Part shown: one piece after another, positions 11,563-21,200 of the stretch
How the letters are laid out: every line of letters starts with the position of its first letter
How positions within the stretch are numbered: the first letter of the stretch is position 1
NCBI RefSeq assembly: GCF_016808095.1
Contig: NC_068976.1
Span: 36,787,871 to 36,851,870 of the forward strand
Reading direction: 5' to 3'
DNA length: 64,000 bases
Source: Vigna angularis
Taxonomy: Eukaryota; Streptophyta; Magnoliopsida; Fabales; Fabaceae
Notes under the pieces: generated by a model
What the model was told of the DNA's origin: nothing
The model's input: the letters and a program-made list of their open reading frames with translations, nothing else
Database searches by the model: none
Program-made: the position numbers and the translations under genes

Positions 11563-11580
11563 TGGCGCCGTTGCCGGGGA
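11563..11580 (+). promoter_or_regulatory. Primer-binding site of element A (tRNA-Asp)
   Basis: TGGCGCCGTTGCCGGGGA, a perfect 18-nt complement to the plant tRNA-Asp 3' end including CCA, 6 nt after the LTR. Confidence 0.9.
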
Positions 11581-11634
11581 CTCGTGGTTTAACTGGTTAA
11601 TTTGTGTGATTATTGATTATCTTTGACTTTAATT

Positions 11635-11757
11635 TTGAAATTCTGTCTTTATTTTTCTGTTTTTATTTTTCTGTTTTTATTTTTTCTGTTTTTATTTTTC
11701 TGTTTTTATTTTATCTTATTTTATTTCTGTTTTTATTTTTCTGTTTTTATTTTATCT
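11635..11757 (+). repeat. T-rich leader repeats (A)
   Basis: Tandem TTTTTATTTTTCTG units (about seven, imperfect) between PBS and gag. Confidence 0.7.
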
Positions 11758-11811
11758 TCTCCTATATCTTTTTGTGCTAACCAAAAATTCTAGGGTTTTG
11801 TGTTCTTGTGT

Positions 11812-12285
11812 ATGCAGGAGGCAATTCGAACTAGGAGCAAGATAATTGCAGAACCTCTTCTTGAAGGTTTGGACGAGAGTAGAAGGAGGAGAAGAATCAG
11901 AACATCTAGAGAACTCTTTCCTTCTCCGGAAACTCTGTTGCAACCATCACCACAGAGTTCTGACCATAGCACAGAAAATATGGAGAACAATAATAACAGA
12001 AGAACTCTTGCTGATTACACCAATATAGCTGGACCTCAGCACTTTAACAGTATAGCTAGACCTAGAGTCAATGCAGCTAATATGGAGCTCAAACCAGCGT
12101 TGATCCAACTGGTAAAGAGCAATCAATTCAATGGGTTATCTCATGAAAGCCCATATGAGCACCTCACTACATTTAATGAGATTTGCAACACAGTCAAAAT
12201 CAATGGGGTGCCAAATGAAGCGATCAAACTTAGCTTGTTTCCCTTCTCATTAGGAGGCAATGCTAAGCTTTGGTTAAATTCTTTC
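11812..12285 (+). pseudogene. Gag N-terminus of element A
   Basis: ATG at 11812 (MQEAIRTRSKI). About 158 codons, from the Arg-rich N-terminus into the capsid domain (SLFPFSLGGNAKLWLNSF), then interrupted by solo LTR X. It continues at 14432. Without X, the frame resumes at PEGSFTEWE. Confidence 0.8.
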
Positions 12286-12544
12286 TGATGAGTGCATATT
12301 TATGCCCACATTTATGTTTGAAAATTAAAATTTTGATGGGATAATTATGTTTAAATGATTTATTTTAAGTGAATTTGTGATGATTGGAATTATTGGGTTT
12401 GGGAAATAAAGAGACGTAAAAAGTAAGTTTTAGCGCATAAATTATTCTTGGATGTTCTAATGTTTATTTGTGCAGCTGAGATTATAAAGTCTATTGGTTC
12501 AATTGGCAATTCAAGGCCCAAAATCAGGTTTTATTTGGAAAATA

Positions 12545-13147
12545 ATGTACAGATGGGCCAAACAGGCAGACTTTACCCTTGCACCCCCTAAAATCCCTAA
12601 ATACACTCCTATTTCTGAAACAGGCCAAAGACCAAGCCCAAACACTAAGCCATTTCTACTACACCTCCCTAAGTTTCCTATTCACACCCCTCCTAAGCTA
12701 GACTCCACCAGATCATGCCACGTGTCCAAATCCTCCCCACACAGATCTAGCCAACCACATCTCGCCACCTCAGCCCTAACACATGTGCATCATCTTCTCC
12801 AAAGAGAAACCCTAATCCAAACCCTAGCCGCCACTGCCGTTCCGCCGTCAACGTCCGCCGTTGCCGCAACCTCGACGCCAGCCGCCGCGACACCACTCTT
12901 CTCAAGCGCAAACCATCTTCATCTTCTCCCAAACGCGTCTCCATCAACGCCAACCTCCATCCACCATCACTGTAACACCATGGGAACCTGCACACAGCAA
13001 AACCCAGAACAAGAAATCGCCACTACAACCACCGTGGAAGCTCCACAATCTCGAGCCTCTCCTCTTTTCCTCACGGCACGCAGACGGCAAAAGGGGGAAG
13101 CCCTTTCCCCAATTCTGAACCCTAATTTTGGGAAGGAAGGAGCCTGA
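12545..13147 (+). CDS. Pro/Ser/Thr-rich open frame inside solo LTR X, doubtful gene
   Basis: Open for about 200 codons from the ATG at 12545. Composition is Pro-, Thr-, Ser- and His-rich with no recognisable domain. Nested opposite-strand frames cover the same GC-richer stretch (12750-13190). It sits upstream of the TATA box at 13489, so it would not be in the LTR's own transcript. Probably a chance frame in low-complexity sequence. Confidence 0.15.
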   Translation: MYRWAKQADFTLAPPKIPKYTPISETGQRPSPNTKPFLLHLPKFPIHTPPKLDSTRSCHVSKSSPHRSSQPHLATSALTHVHHLLQRETLIQTLAATAVPPSTSAVAATSTPAAATPLFSSANHLHLLPNASPSTPTSIHHHCNTMGTCTQQNPEQEIATTTTVEAPQSRASPLFLTARRRQKGEALSPILNPNFGKEGA

Positions 13148-13488
13148 CACGTGTCGAGCTCCCATTGGGCGCGTCCTCCTCTGGTCAAAGTTGGTCAATA
13201 AGCCTTCTCTGGTCAAAGTCTGGTCAACTGAGGGGATTTCTTGCAATTTCAGAAATTCAGAAGGGGCTAAAGTGCAGATAGAGACAATTTCAGGGCATTT
13301 GTGTAATTTTGGAAATTCAGAAAAGCTAAAAGATAAAATTCAGTTGTTTAATTAATTTAATTTGGGAATATCAACCGAAAATATCTTCCAAATAATGTTA
13401 TAATTATCTAAATCTTTTAGTTATTTGGAAGATATAAGATAAAAGATTCTATCAACTGAATACTCAGAGTCCAAGCCCAATCAAGCCC

Positions 13489-13496
13489 TATATAAA
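13489..13496 (+). promoter_or_regulatory. TATA box of solo LTR X
   Basis: TATATAAA in a CCC-TATATAAAGAGACC context, followed by a pyrimidine-rich CTCATACTCCTCTCACTTTTC stretch in which transcription would start. Confidence 0.5.
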
Positions 13497-13789
13497 GAGA
13501 CCTAGGGACTTCACTAAATTCATTCTCTCATACTCCTCTCACTTTTCTTTCATCTTGTATTCAACTCCATTCTTGGACAACTAAGCATCTAGGGCTATTC
13601 TGCTGTAATTCCATTATGGATTCTGAGGTTAGAGTGATTTAATGCAATTGTTTACTTTGGTTATTAATTTAAGTGTTCTCTCTCTATGTCTTTCATCTCT
13701 CTATCTTGTTAAAAGCAAAGATTTTTGCATCATAATGTGTTTGAATCTACATGCATATTGATTTTATGAGTTTTAGGGTTTCTAGGTTT

Positions 13790-14125
13790 AAATTGAGAAT
13801 CTACTTTGATTTAATTTAGGAACTTTCATATGATTAAATGGTTTTTACTATCAACTGAGAATGTACTTTGATTGATTAGTAATAATTTCAACTATAATCA
13901 ATTGAGAATTTACTTTGATTGATTAGCTTTTAATTTGGTTAGGAGATTTAAGAATAGACATGATTAAACACAATAGAATTTGATTGAGAATGTACTTTGG
14001 TTGAATTTATTGTGAATAATCTAGAAAGGTTTTGCATTTGATTGAGAATTTACTTTGGTTAAATGCATGATCGCCCTAAAATTAATTAAGAATGTACTTT
14101 AATTAATTTGAAACTTAAACAATAA
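13790..14125 (+). repeat. Dispersed short repeats in solo LTR X
   Basis: Six copies of TTGAGAATxTACTTTGATT, at roughly 13792, 13854, 13901, 13982, 14041 and 14085, spaced about 40-80 bp, each followed by an AT-rich variable stretch. Confidence 0.6.
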
Positions 14126-14431
14126 TCAATTGAACAATTATCCGTGAATAACCGATGATGAATCTATCTTGGAAAAGCAGTGGAATTAGCCTATTTAATC
14201 ATAACTATTTTTAAGTTTATTATTTGTTCTTTAAACATTCTCCAAACATCATTTTTATTCATAAGCATTGCATAGCATAAGAGTCAGATATTCAAAAGCC
14301 ATTCCGTGTTCGTTGGGAGACGACTCAGGGTTACTTTAGCCCTATCTACCTTCTTATACTACTTGGCAATACTGAAGTTGCCTTGAAAAGTAGTACTAAT
14401 TTGATAGGTTCAACGACAGCTTATCAAATTT

Positions 14432-14614
14432 CCCAGAAGGAAGTTTCACAGAGTGGGAAGCAGTGGTAACCAAGTTTCTAAATAAATACTTTCCACAATC
14501 AAAGGTGACTAAAGCCAAGCAAGAGATTTCTTCATTCAGGCAGGGCAGGGAAGAATCACTGGGGCATGCATGGGATAGATACAAAAGCTTGTTAAGGAAA
14601 ACACCCACGCATGG
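14432..14614 (+). pseudogene. Gag fragment of element A, after solo LTR X
   Basis: Resumes in the capsid domain (PEGSFTEWEAVVTKFLNKYF, then AWDRYKSLLRKTPTHG) and breaks off at a rearrangement junction. Confidence 0.75.
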
Positions 14615-14626
14615 CAATGATCAAGG

Positions 14627-15342
14627 ATCATGACAATGAATGAGTTAAACAATGCAAGCATTAAGCAAAGAGGAAAAACCCTAACTACTGATGAAAGAAA
14701 GCATGTATCTCAAATAAGATGTTTAAACACAAATTCCATATATGAGAGTTTCACAAGATTACATTGATCCCCCAACAACAATACAAGGTTTAGTTCGCCA
14801 TATTCATGGTGAATCTAGATGAACAATAATGAAAGAATGAAAGATAAAACCCTAGAAAGGTAGAGATGTAACCTGAGCATCCAAGATCTTCCTTCAAAGG
14901 GGTGGAAAAGAGAGTGTTTTCTTCGTCCCAGCCAAAGATACCAACCCTAGGAATACCTAAAGCTTATATATTGTTCGTAATAATACAGAAAATTAGGCCC
15001 AAGTCCAAAATAGTGCCACTCAGCGGTAAGTGCGTGAGTTGGTTTCCTCCCCTCAGCGGCCTTTGCACCCCTCAGCGGTAAACTGCCACTGAGCGGTGGT
15101 TGCGGCTTCTCCATTTGCACTATTTAATGTCTTTTCTGATTCCATTCCTATCCTTCTTCACTTCTTTCACCAAATTCACCTTAAAACCTGCATAAAACAC
15201 TGAAATCAAGCATAAACCTGTCCAGCTCTCTTATTTCTAAAAATATAACCAAAAGCATGATTTCAAGCTAGTTTCTAAGTGTTAAAGGTTGCTTTTAGTA
15301 TCAAATTTAAGCATGAAAATAACAGTTTTTCAACTGTTATCA
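14627..15342 (-). repeat. Truncated 3' LTR of C
   Basis: Ends at the TGATAACAG terminus (15342); its U5 side is lost at the junction with element A. Contains GCTCAGCGG palindromes at 15017-15100 and a minus-strand TATA box near 14965. Confidence 0.8.
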
Positions 15343-16746
15343 CAACCCCAAACTTAGAACTTTGCTTGTCCTCAAGCAAACAAAATGTAACTCAATCTTC
15401 TACCAATCTGTACAATTATTTACTTCATTCAAAAATCCTCTTTTCAAGATAAGTAAAAACTTCAATGAAACTCATGACAAAGATTTCAATCAAGATGTGC
15501 ACATGCTTTGGGTGTTCACTAAATCACTTAATATCCAACACATGCTATTTTTCATGAATGATCAATCAACTAAGCATGGATGTTCATGTGCTCATGGAAT
15601 ATTTCCTCACTAGGTAAAGTGTTTCTCTCAAACACAAGTGTATAAGAGGTAATCACTCATTCACTCTACTATCACAGTGTCACATGAATTGACTTTGCCT
15701 TTCATTTAACCACGATCAAATAAATTCAAGAGCATGCGTCATCACAAGGACTTTTTCAATGGCTTATCATGTGGCTGGGCTAACAAGAAAATTGGTTTTT
15801 CTAGATCACAAAACCCTTGAGTTAAGAGAATCATATAAACACAATCATTCTTACTTTTCCCAACTTTCCTTTGCATTGAGCTTTGCTTTTTCTTTTCTTT
15901 TCTTTTCTTTCTATTTTCACATACTTAATTCTTAGCTCTTAGCTCAATGCTATCAATTTCCCTTTTTATTTTCCAACAACCCCAAACCTTAACATTTATC
16001 AATACCACATAATATTTTCTACTTAACTCAAGGTAAAGCTTTCAACAAGGGTTTTAAATTTATGTCCAAGGCTAAGGGTTCAAATGATAGAACACATAGT
16101 GTTCTCTTTTAGTGGCTTATTTCATGCAATTTTGGCTAATATAAGGGTTTCCAACAAACGGCCTTGATCATATAATGCAAACAAGCAAGTAATCCAATCA
16201 TAGAAAACCTGGGCAAAGTTATTCATGCTTCCAAAGTAATAACTTCAAAGTAATAACTCTGGAGCTCAAAACCTCACATAAAAGCTCATTCACAGTTGAC
16301 ATACACTTCCTGCTTAATATCACAATCACAATCATAATAACTTGCATTTGTTCACAAAGCTTGTGAATCACCGTATAAGCATGTAATGTACATATCTCAA
16401 AATCAATCCATATCAAAGCATCATTCAAGCATTACTTATCAAACAATCACAATCATCAGCAAACCATCATAACAGATAAAGTTTCCAATTGAGTACATCG
16501 AACCCTAAACAAAAATAAATAAATAAGACAAATCCTGCTTTAGTGCTTTGAAAAACTCAGCCCCATCAATGATGCTCTCTCCCAACCCCAAACTTAGATG
16601 AACAACAAGTAAGAAAGTGAGTGGAAAAAAAATTTTCTCAAAAGGGGTGAGGGAAAAGTTGTAGAAAACTATGGAAAAGTATGTAAGAGTGTGTGTGCAG
16701 AGAAAAATCTAAAAGGAGAGGCCAAGGCACAACTTAGGGTATACAA
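15343..16746 (-). other. 3' UTR of C, accessory ORF deleted
   Basis: Starts with the polypurine tract complement; a second AAGTTTGGGGTTG-like copy is near 15978 and a third near 16582-16596. The 3' UTR joins directly to the upstream spacer near 16550-16570, so about 1.6 kb present in E1 (the whole accessory ORF) is missing. B interrupts the spacer at 16746. Confidence 0.7.
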
Positions 16747-16751
16747 ATACC
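16747..16751 (+). repeat. Target site duplication of B (left)
   Basis: ATACC, repeated exactly at 25988-25992. Confidence 0.95.
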
Positions 16752-16753
16752 TG

Positions 16754-16775
16754 ATAACAGTTGAAAAACTGTTAT
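16754..16775 (+). repeat. U3-terminal hairpin with GAAA loop
   Basis: A perfect 9-bp stem (ATAACAGTT against AACTGTTAT) closing a GAAA tetraloop, 2 bp inside the LTR. In the RNA it would lie directly after the polypurine tract. The other full LTRs share it. Confidence 0.8.
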
Positions 16776-16997
16776 TTTCATGCTTAAAATTGATACTAAA
16801 AGCAACCTTTAGACTTAGAAACTAGCTTGAAATCATACTTTTATCCATATTTTCAGAAATAAGAGAGCTGGACAGGTTTATGCTTGATTTCAGTGTTTTT
16901 GTGTAGATTTTAAGGTGAATTTAGTGAAAGAAGTGAAGAATGAGAGAGATGGAATCAGAAAAGGAATCAAAGAGTGCAAAAGGAGAAGCCGAAGGCA

Positions 16998-17128
16998 CCG
17001 CTCAGCGGCATTTTACCGCTGAGCGGCACTCAGAAGGTCACGGGAGGTCCGCTGAGGGGCAAAATGGCCAATGAGGGGAAGAAAAGAGACGCGCACTCAC
17101 CGCTGAGCGGTACTTTACCGCTGAGCGG
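16998..17128 (+). promoter_or_regulatory. Palindrome cluster upstream of the LTR TATA box
   Basis: Four exact 11-mers CCGCTSAGCGG (16998, 17016, 17100, 17118) in two pairs 18 bp apart, with two diverged copies between them (near 17049 and 17068). The last lies 46 bp upstream of the TATA box. The position suggests a binding-site array; this is inference. Confidence 0.6.
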
Positions 17129-17173
17129 CACACTTATGGGCTTGGGCTTAGATTTTTTGTAATTTTAGAATAG

Positions 17174-17181
17174 TATATAAG
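17174..17181 (+). promoter_or_regulatory. TATA box, 5' LTR of B
   Basis: TATATAAG, with the transcribed segment TAGGGTTTGTATCTTTGGC about 25 bp downstream. Conserved in B, E and, on the minus strand, E1, C, D, H and I. Confidence 0.7.
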
Positions 17182-18058
17182 CTTTAGGACGTCCTAGGGT
17201 TTGTATCTTTGGCAGAAACGAGGCAAACACTTTCTCTTCCACCCCTTTGAAGGAGGATCTTGGATGCTCAGGCTACCTCTTCACCTTTATTGGGTTTATT
17301 CTTTCATACTTTCATTGTAATTCATCTAAGTTCACCATGAATATGGTGAACTAAACCTTGTATGTTTGTTGGGGAATCAATGTAATCTCTTGAAGCTCTC
17401 ATATATGGAATTTATGCTTGCATCTTAATCTAAGATTTATGCTTTCTTTCATCATTAGTTAGGGTTTTTCCTCTTTGCTTAATGCTTGCATTGTTTAACT
17501 CATTCGATGCATGATTATTGGTTTTGTCGATACGGGAACGTACAGGGAAGTCTAGATCCGGGGAATTTCTCCCAATATGATATTGGTTGTCGTTAAGCTC
17601 CTGCACTTATCAACTGATCATTAGGAATGCTAGGAATTGTATGAACTCGTGATTAGGGAGAAGCCTTCTAGAAAGGTACTTTAGAGAGTGGCATTAACAA
17701 TGATGATTTGAATGTTGAATTCCTAAAATATATGAGAGTGGATAAGATGAAATTGACCCCCAACAACATATTCATTCATATATTTCATTGAAAGTATTTA
17801 TTTTTTGTTTTAACCATTGATCAAAACTTCATGCATACATGTTTATTTTCTGTCTTGCATATTAAACTCCAAATATTTCGTCTTTAAGTCTTAGCTAATC
17901 AAGAAATCACATAACTAAACTAGGCCGTGAGTCCTTTGGGAAGAACGATACTTGGTCTTACCAAGTTTATTACTTGAACGATTCGGTCATACTTGCCGAT
18001 TGAAAAACAAGTTTGTGACATCATATTTTGGTGCTCATAAATTTGTCCATCAAGTTTT

Positions 18059-18076
18059 TGGCGCCGTTGCCGGGGA
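18059..18076 (+). promoter_or_regulatory. Primer-binding site of B (tRNA-Asp)
   Basis: TGGCGCCGTTGCCGGGGA, a perfect 18-nt complement of the tRNA-Asp 3' end, 6 nt after the LTR. Confidence 0.95.
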
Positions 18077-18121
18077 CTCATGGTTTAACTGGTTAATTTG
18101 TGTGATTATTGATTATCTTTG

Positions 18122-18205
18122 ACTTTAATTTTGAATTTCTGTTTTTATTTTTCTGTTTTTATTTTTTTTCTGTTTTTATTTTTATTTTATTTTATTTTCT
18201 GTATC
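18122..18205 (+). repeat. T-rich leader repeats (B)
   Basis: Imperfect TTTTTATTTTTCTG repeats between PBS and gag. Confidence 0.65.
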
Positions 18206-18268
18206 TTATATCTTCTCCTATATCTTTTTGTGCTAACAAATATTTTCTAGGGTTTTGTTTTCTTGTGT

Positions 18269-21200
18269 ATGCAGGAGGCAATTCGAACTAGGAGTAAGAA
18301 AACAACAGAACCTCTTCTTGAAGGTCTAGACGAGAGTAGAAGGAGAAGAAGAATCAGAACGTCTAGAGAACTTTTCCCTTCTCCAGAAACTCTCTTACAA
18401 TCATCACCACAAGGTTCCGTTCATAGCACAGGAAGTATGGAGAACAATAATGCTAGAAGAACTCTTGCAGATTACACTAATATAGCTGGACCTCAGCATT
18501 TTAACATCATAGCTAGACCTAGAGTCAAAGCAGCCAATATGGAGGTCAAACCAGCACTAATTCAACTGGTGAAGAGTAATCAATTTAATGGGTTATCTCA
18601 TGAAAGCCCATATGAGCACCTTACTACCTTTAATGAGATTTGCAACACAGTCAAGATTAATGGGGTGCCAGACGAAGCTATCAAACTTAGCTTGTTTCCT
18701 TTCTCATTGGGAGGCAATGCTAAGCTTTGGTTGAATTCTTTTCCAGAAGAAAGTTTCACAGAGTGGGAAGCAGTGGTCACAAAATTTTTAAACAAGTACT
18801 TCCCACAATCTAAGGTGACTAAAGGCAAGCAAGAGATTTCTTCATTCAAGCAGGGCATGGAAGAATCACCGGGGCATGCATGGGATAGGTATAAAAGCTT
18901 GTTACGTAAAACTCCTATGCATGGTTTCAAAGAAGAAGAAGTAGTCCTAACTTTCCTTGGAGGGCTTGGTTCACAAACCAAGATGATGCTGAACGCCTCA
19001 GCAGGAGGCAATATTAAATGGAAAACTCCAGAGGAAGCAACTGAAATTATTGAAAATATGGCTACTAGTGACAACGAACTCAATATTGAAAAAGGAGATC
19101 TTAGTCAGAAGGAGTTGTTACAATTAAATGAGGCTTTGCTTATCCAAAATAGAATTATCTCTCAACAGCTTGAAGAAGTAACCATGAAACTTTCTCAAAT
19201 ACCACAGGAAATACAACAGGTTTCAATGGTTCAAGAGCAACAAAAATGGCAGATGCAATTTACTCCAGTTGAGAAAACAACAAAGCTTGAAGAGACTTTC
19301 CAGAGATTCTTAAAGACAAATGCGTCTTATTGTCATAATGTGGATGCTGCATTTAAAAAAATGGAGGGTTATGTTGAGAGAATAGTTGACGAGATGAAAC
19401 ATGCTAATCTTGGAAAGGAGTGTAAAACTGTTGTGACTAGAAGTGGTAGAGTGTTAGAGGAGAGACAAAAAGAGAGAAAGGAGAAAGAAAATGAGAGTGA
19501 GAGTGAAAAAGAAACATGTGAGTGGAAAGAAAGAGTTGAGAGAGAGAAAAAGAAAAAAGAAGAAGAGGAGAGGAGAGAAAAAAATGAGAGAGAAGAAAGA
19601 CAGAAAGAAAAAGAGTATGAAAAGCCACTTCCTTATCCAAAGGGTTATTCAAGGAAGGAGAAAGAAAAGCAGTTGGAAAGATTCATGGAACTGTTTAAGA
19701 AGTTGGAGATTACTATACCATTCTCTGAAGCATTGCAACAGATGCCAGCATATGCAAAATTCTTGAAGGAACTTCTCACAAAGAAACACAAGTACATTGA
19801 GAAGGAAACTATCAATATACAGGGTAATTGCAGTGCAATCATACAGAAACTACCTCCTAAACTTAAAGACCCAGGAAGCTTCACTATTCCATGCACCATA
19901 GGAGATGTGAAAGTTGGAAGAGCATTGATTGATTTGGGAGCTAGCATTAATCTAATGCCGCTATCCATGTGCAGAACAATTCAGGGGTTGGAAATTAAAC
20001 CAACCAGAATGGCTCTTCAATTGGCAGACAGGTCTCTTAAATATCCATATGGAGTGGTTGAAGATGTTCTAGTGAAGGTAGACAAATTTGTATTTCCAGT
20101 AGATTTCATTGTGATGGAGATGGAAGGAACTAGTGATGTTCCTCTTATTCTTGGGAGACCTTTTATGAAGACTGCTAGAGTTTTGATTGATGTAGAGAAT
20201 GGTAAGCTTAAATTGAGAGTTGAGGATGAAGAAGTCACTTTTGATGTATCCAAGGCCATGACATATCCAAATGATGACAAAGCATGTTTTCAATTTGATG
20301 AACTTGATGAAGTTTGTATGGTTCGAGAAAGAATGGTGCGAAATATTTCTCCATTGGAAAAAACTCTCATTGATGCATGTGAAGATTTAGATGAAGAAGA
20401 AGAGAAATTGATTGATGAATGTCTGAGGGACTTGGAAACATTGAAAAAGAGTTCAGAGGAAGATCCAATATTTGAAATAATTGATAAGGAAGAAACAATC
20501 AAAGCACAGTCGCCAGAATTAAAAAGATTGCCATCACATCTGAAATATGTGTTCTTAGAAGAAGATGGAACAAAGCCAGTTATCATCAATAACTCCTTAT
20601 CTCTACAAGAAGAAGAGCAATTGATAGAAATTCTGAAAGCCAACAAAGAAGCAATTGGATGGTCAATATCAGATCTTAAAGGTATTAGCCCAACTTATTG
20701 CATGCACAAAATTTTTATGGAAGAAGATTATAAACCAAGTGCTCAACCATAGAGAAGGTTAAATCCTGTTATGAAGGAGGTGGTCAGAAAAGAAGTGTTG
20801 AAACTGCTAGAAGCGGGTATCATCTATCCAATTTCTGATAGTGAATGGGTGAGTCCAGTACAGGTGGTTCCAAAGAAAGGTGGGATGACAGTAATTTATA
20901 ATGATAAGAATGAACTTATTCCTACTCGGACAGTCACTGGTTGGCGTATGTGCATTGATTACAGGAAGCTTAATAAAGCTACTAGGAAAGATCATTTTCC
21001 TCTTCCATTCATGGATCAGATGCTAGAAAGGTTATCAGGGCAGGCTTTCTATTGTTTTCTAGATGGATATTCTGGATATAATCAAATTGTGGTAGATCCA
21101 AAAGACCAGGAGAAGACGGCTTTTACTTGTCCTTTTGGTATCTTTGCATATAGAAAGATGCCTTTTGGATTATGTAATGCCCCAGCTACGTTTCAGAGGT

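Larger units (their letters stand above)
12286..14426 (+). mobile_element. Solo LTR X, a different LTR retrotransposon family
   Basis: About 2.14 kb with TG...CA ends and imperfect terminal repeats TGATGAG/CTTATCA, inserted in gag of element A. TTTC is present on both sides (12282-12285 and 14429-14432), an imperfect trace of a target duplication. It holds a TATATAAA box, six dispersed copies of a TTGAGAATxTACTTTG motif and a terminal GTTGGGAGACGACTC segment typical of large Ty3/gypsy LTRs. No PBS or internal genes follow, so it reduced to a single LTR by recombination. Orientation is inferred from the TATA box. Confidence 0.65.
10291..14614 (+). mobile_element. Element A: truncated Athila-type copy
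   Basis: 5' LTR (10291-11556), PBS, T-rich leader and the start of gag. Gag is split by solo LTR X and then stops at ...KTPTHG, where sequence jumps to a minus-strand LTR (element C) across a short filler (14615-14626). Protease, pol and 3' LTR are missing. Confidence 0.8.
16752..18052 (+). repeat. 5' LTR of B (1301 bp)
   Basis: TGATAACAG...CCATCA. U3 has the terminal ATAACAGTT hairpin with GAAA loop (16754-16775), the palindrome cluster at 16998-17128 and TATATAAG at 17174. Confidence 0.95.

Noticed and set aside
12545..13147. Host protein gene inside LTR X
   Set aside because: No domain, Pro/Ser/Thr-rich composition, overlapping frames on both strands, and upstream of the LTR's own TATA box. 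Listed only as doubtful.
18059..18076. tRNA-Asp gene fragment
   Set aside because: Only 18 nt complementary to the tRNA 3' end are present, always 6 nt from an LTR: a primer-binding site.
19491..19766. Lys/Arg-rich basic protein within gag of B (same in C and H)
   Set aside because: Frame shadow of the K/E-rich coiled coil in purine-rich sequence.
18598..20646. Minus-strand ORFs opposite B gag-pol (for example 18598-19083, 20290-20646)
   Set aside because: Same shadows recur opposite every gag-pol copy; no independent start context or domain.
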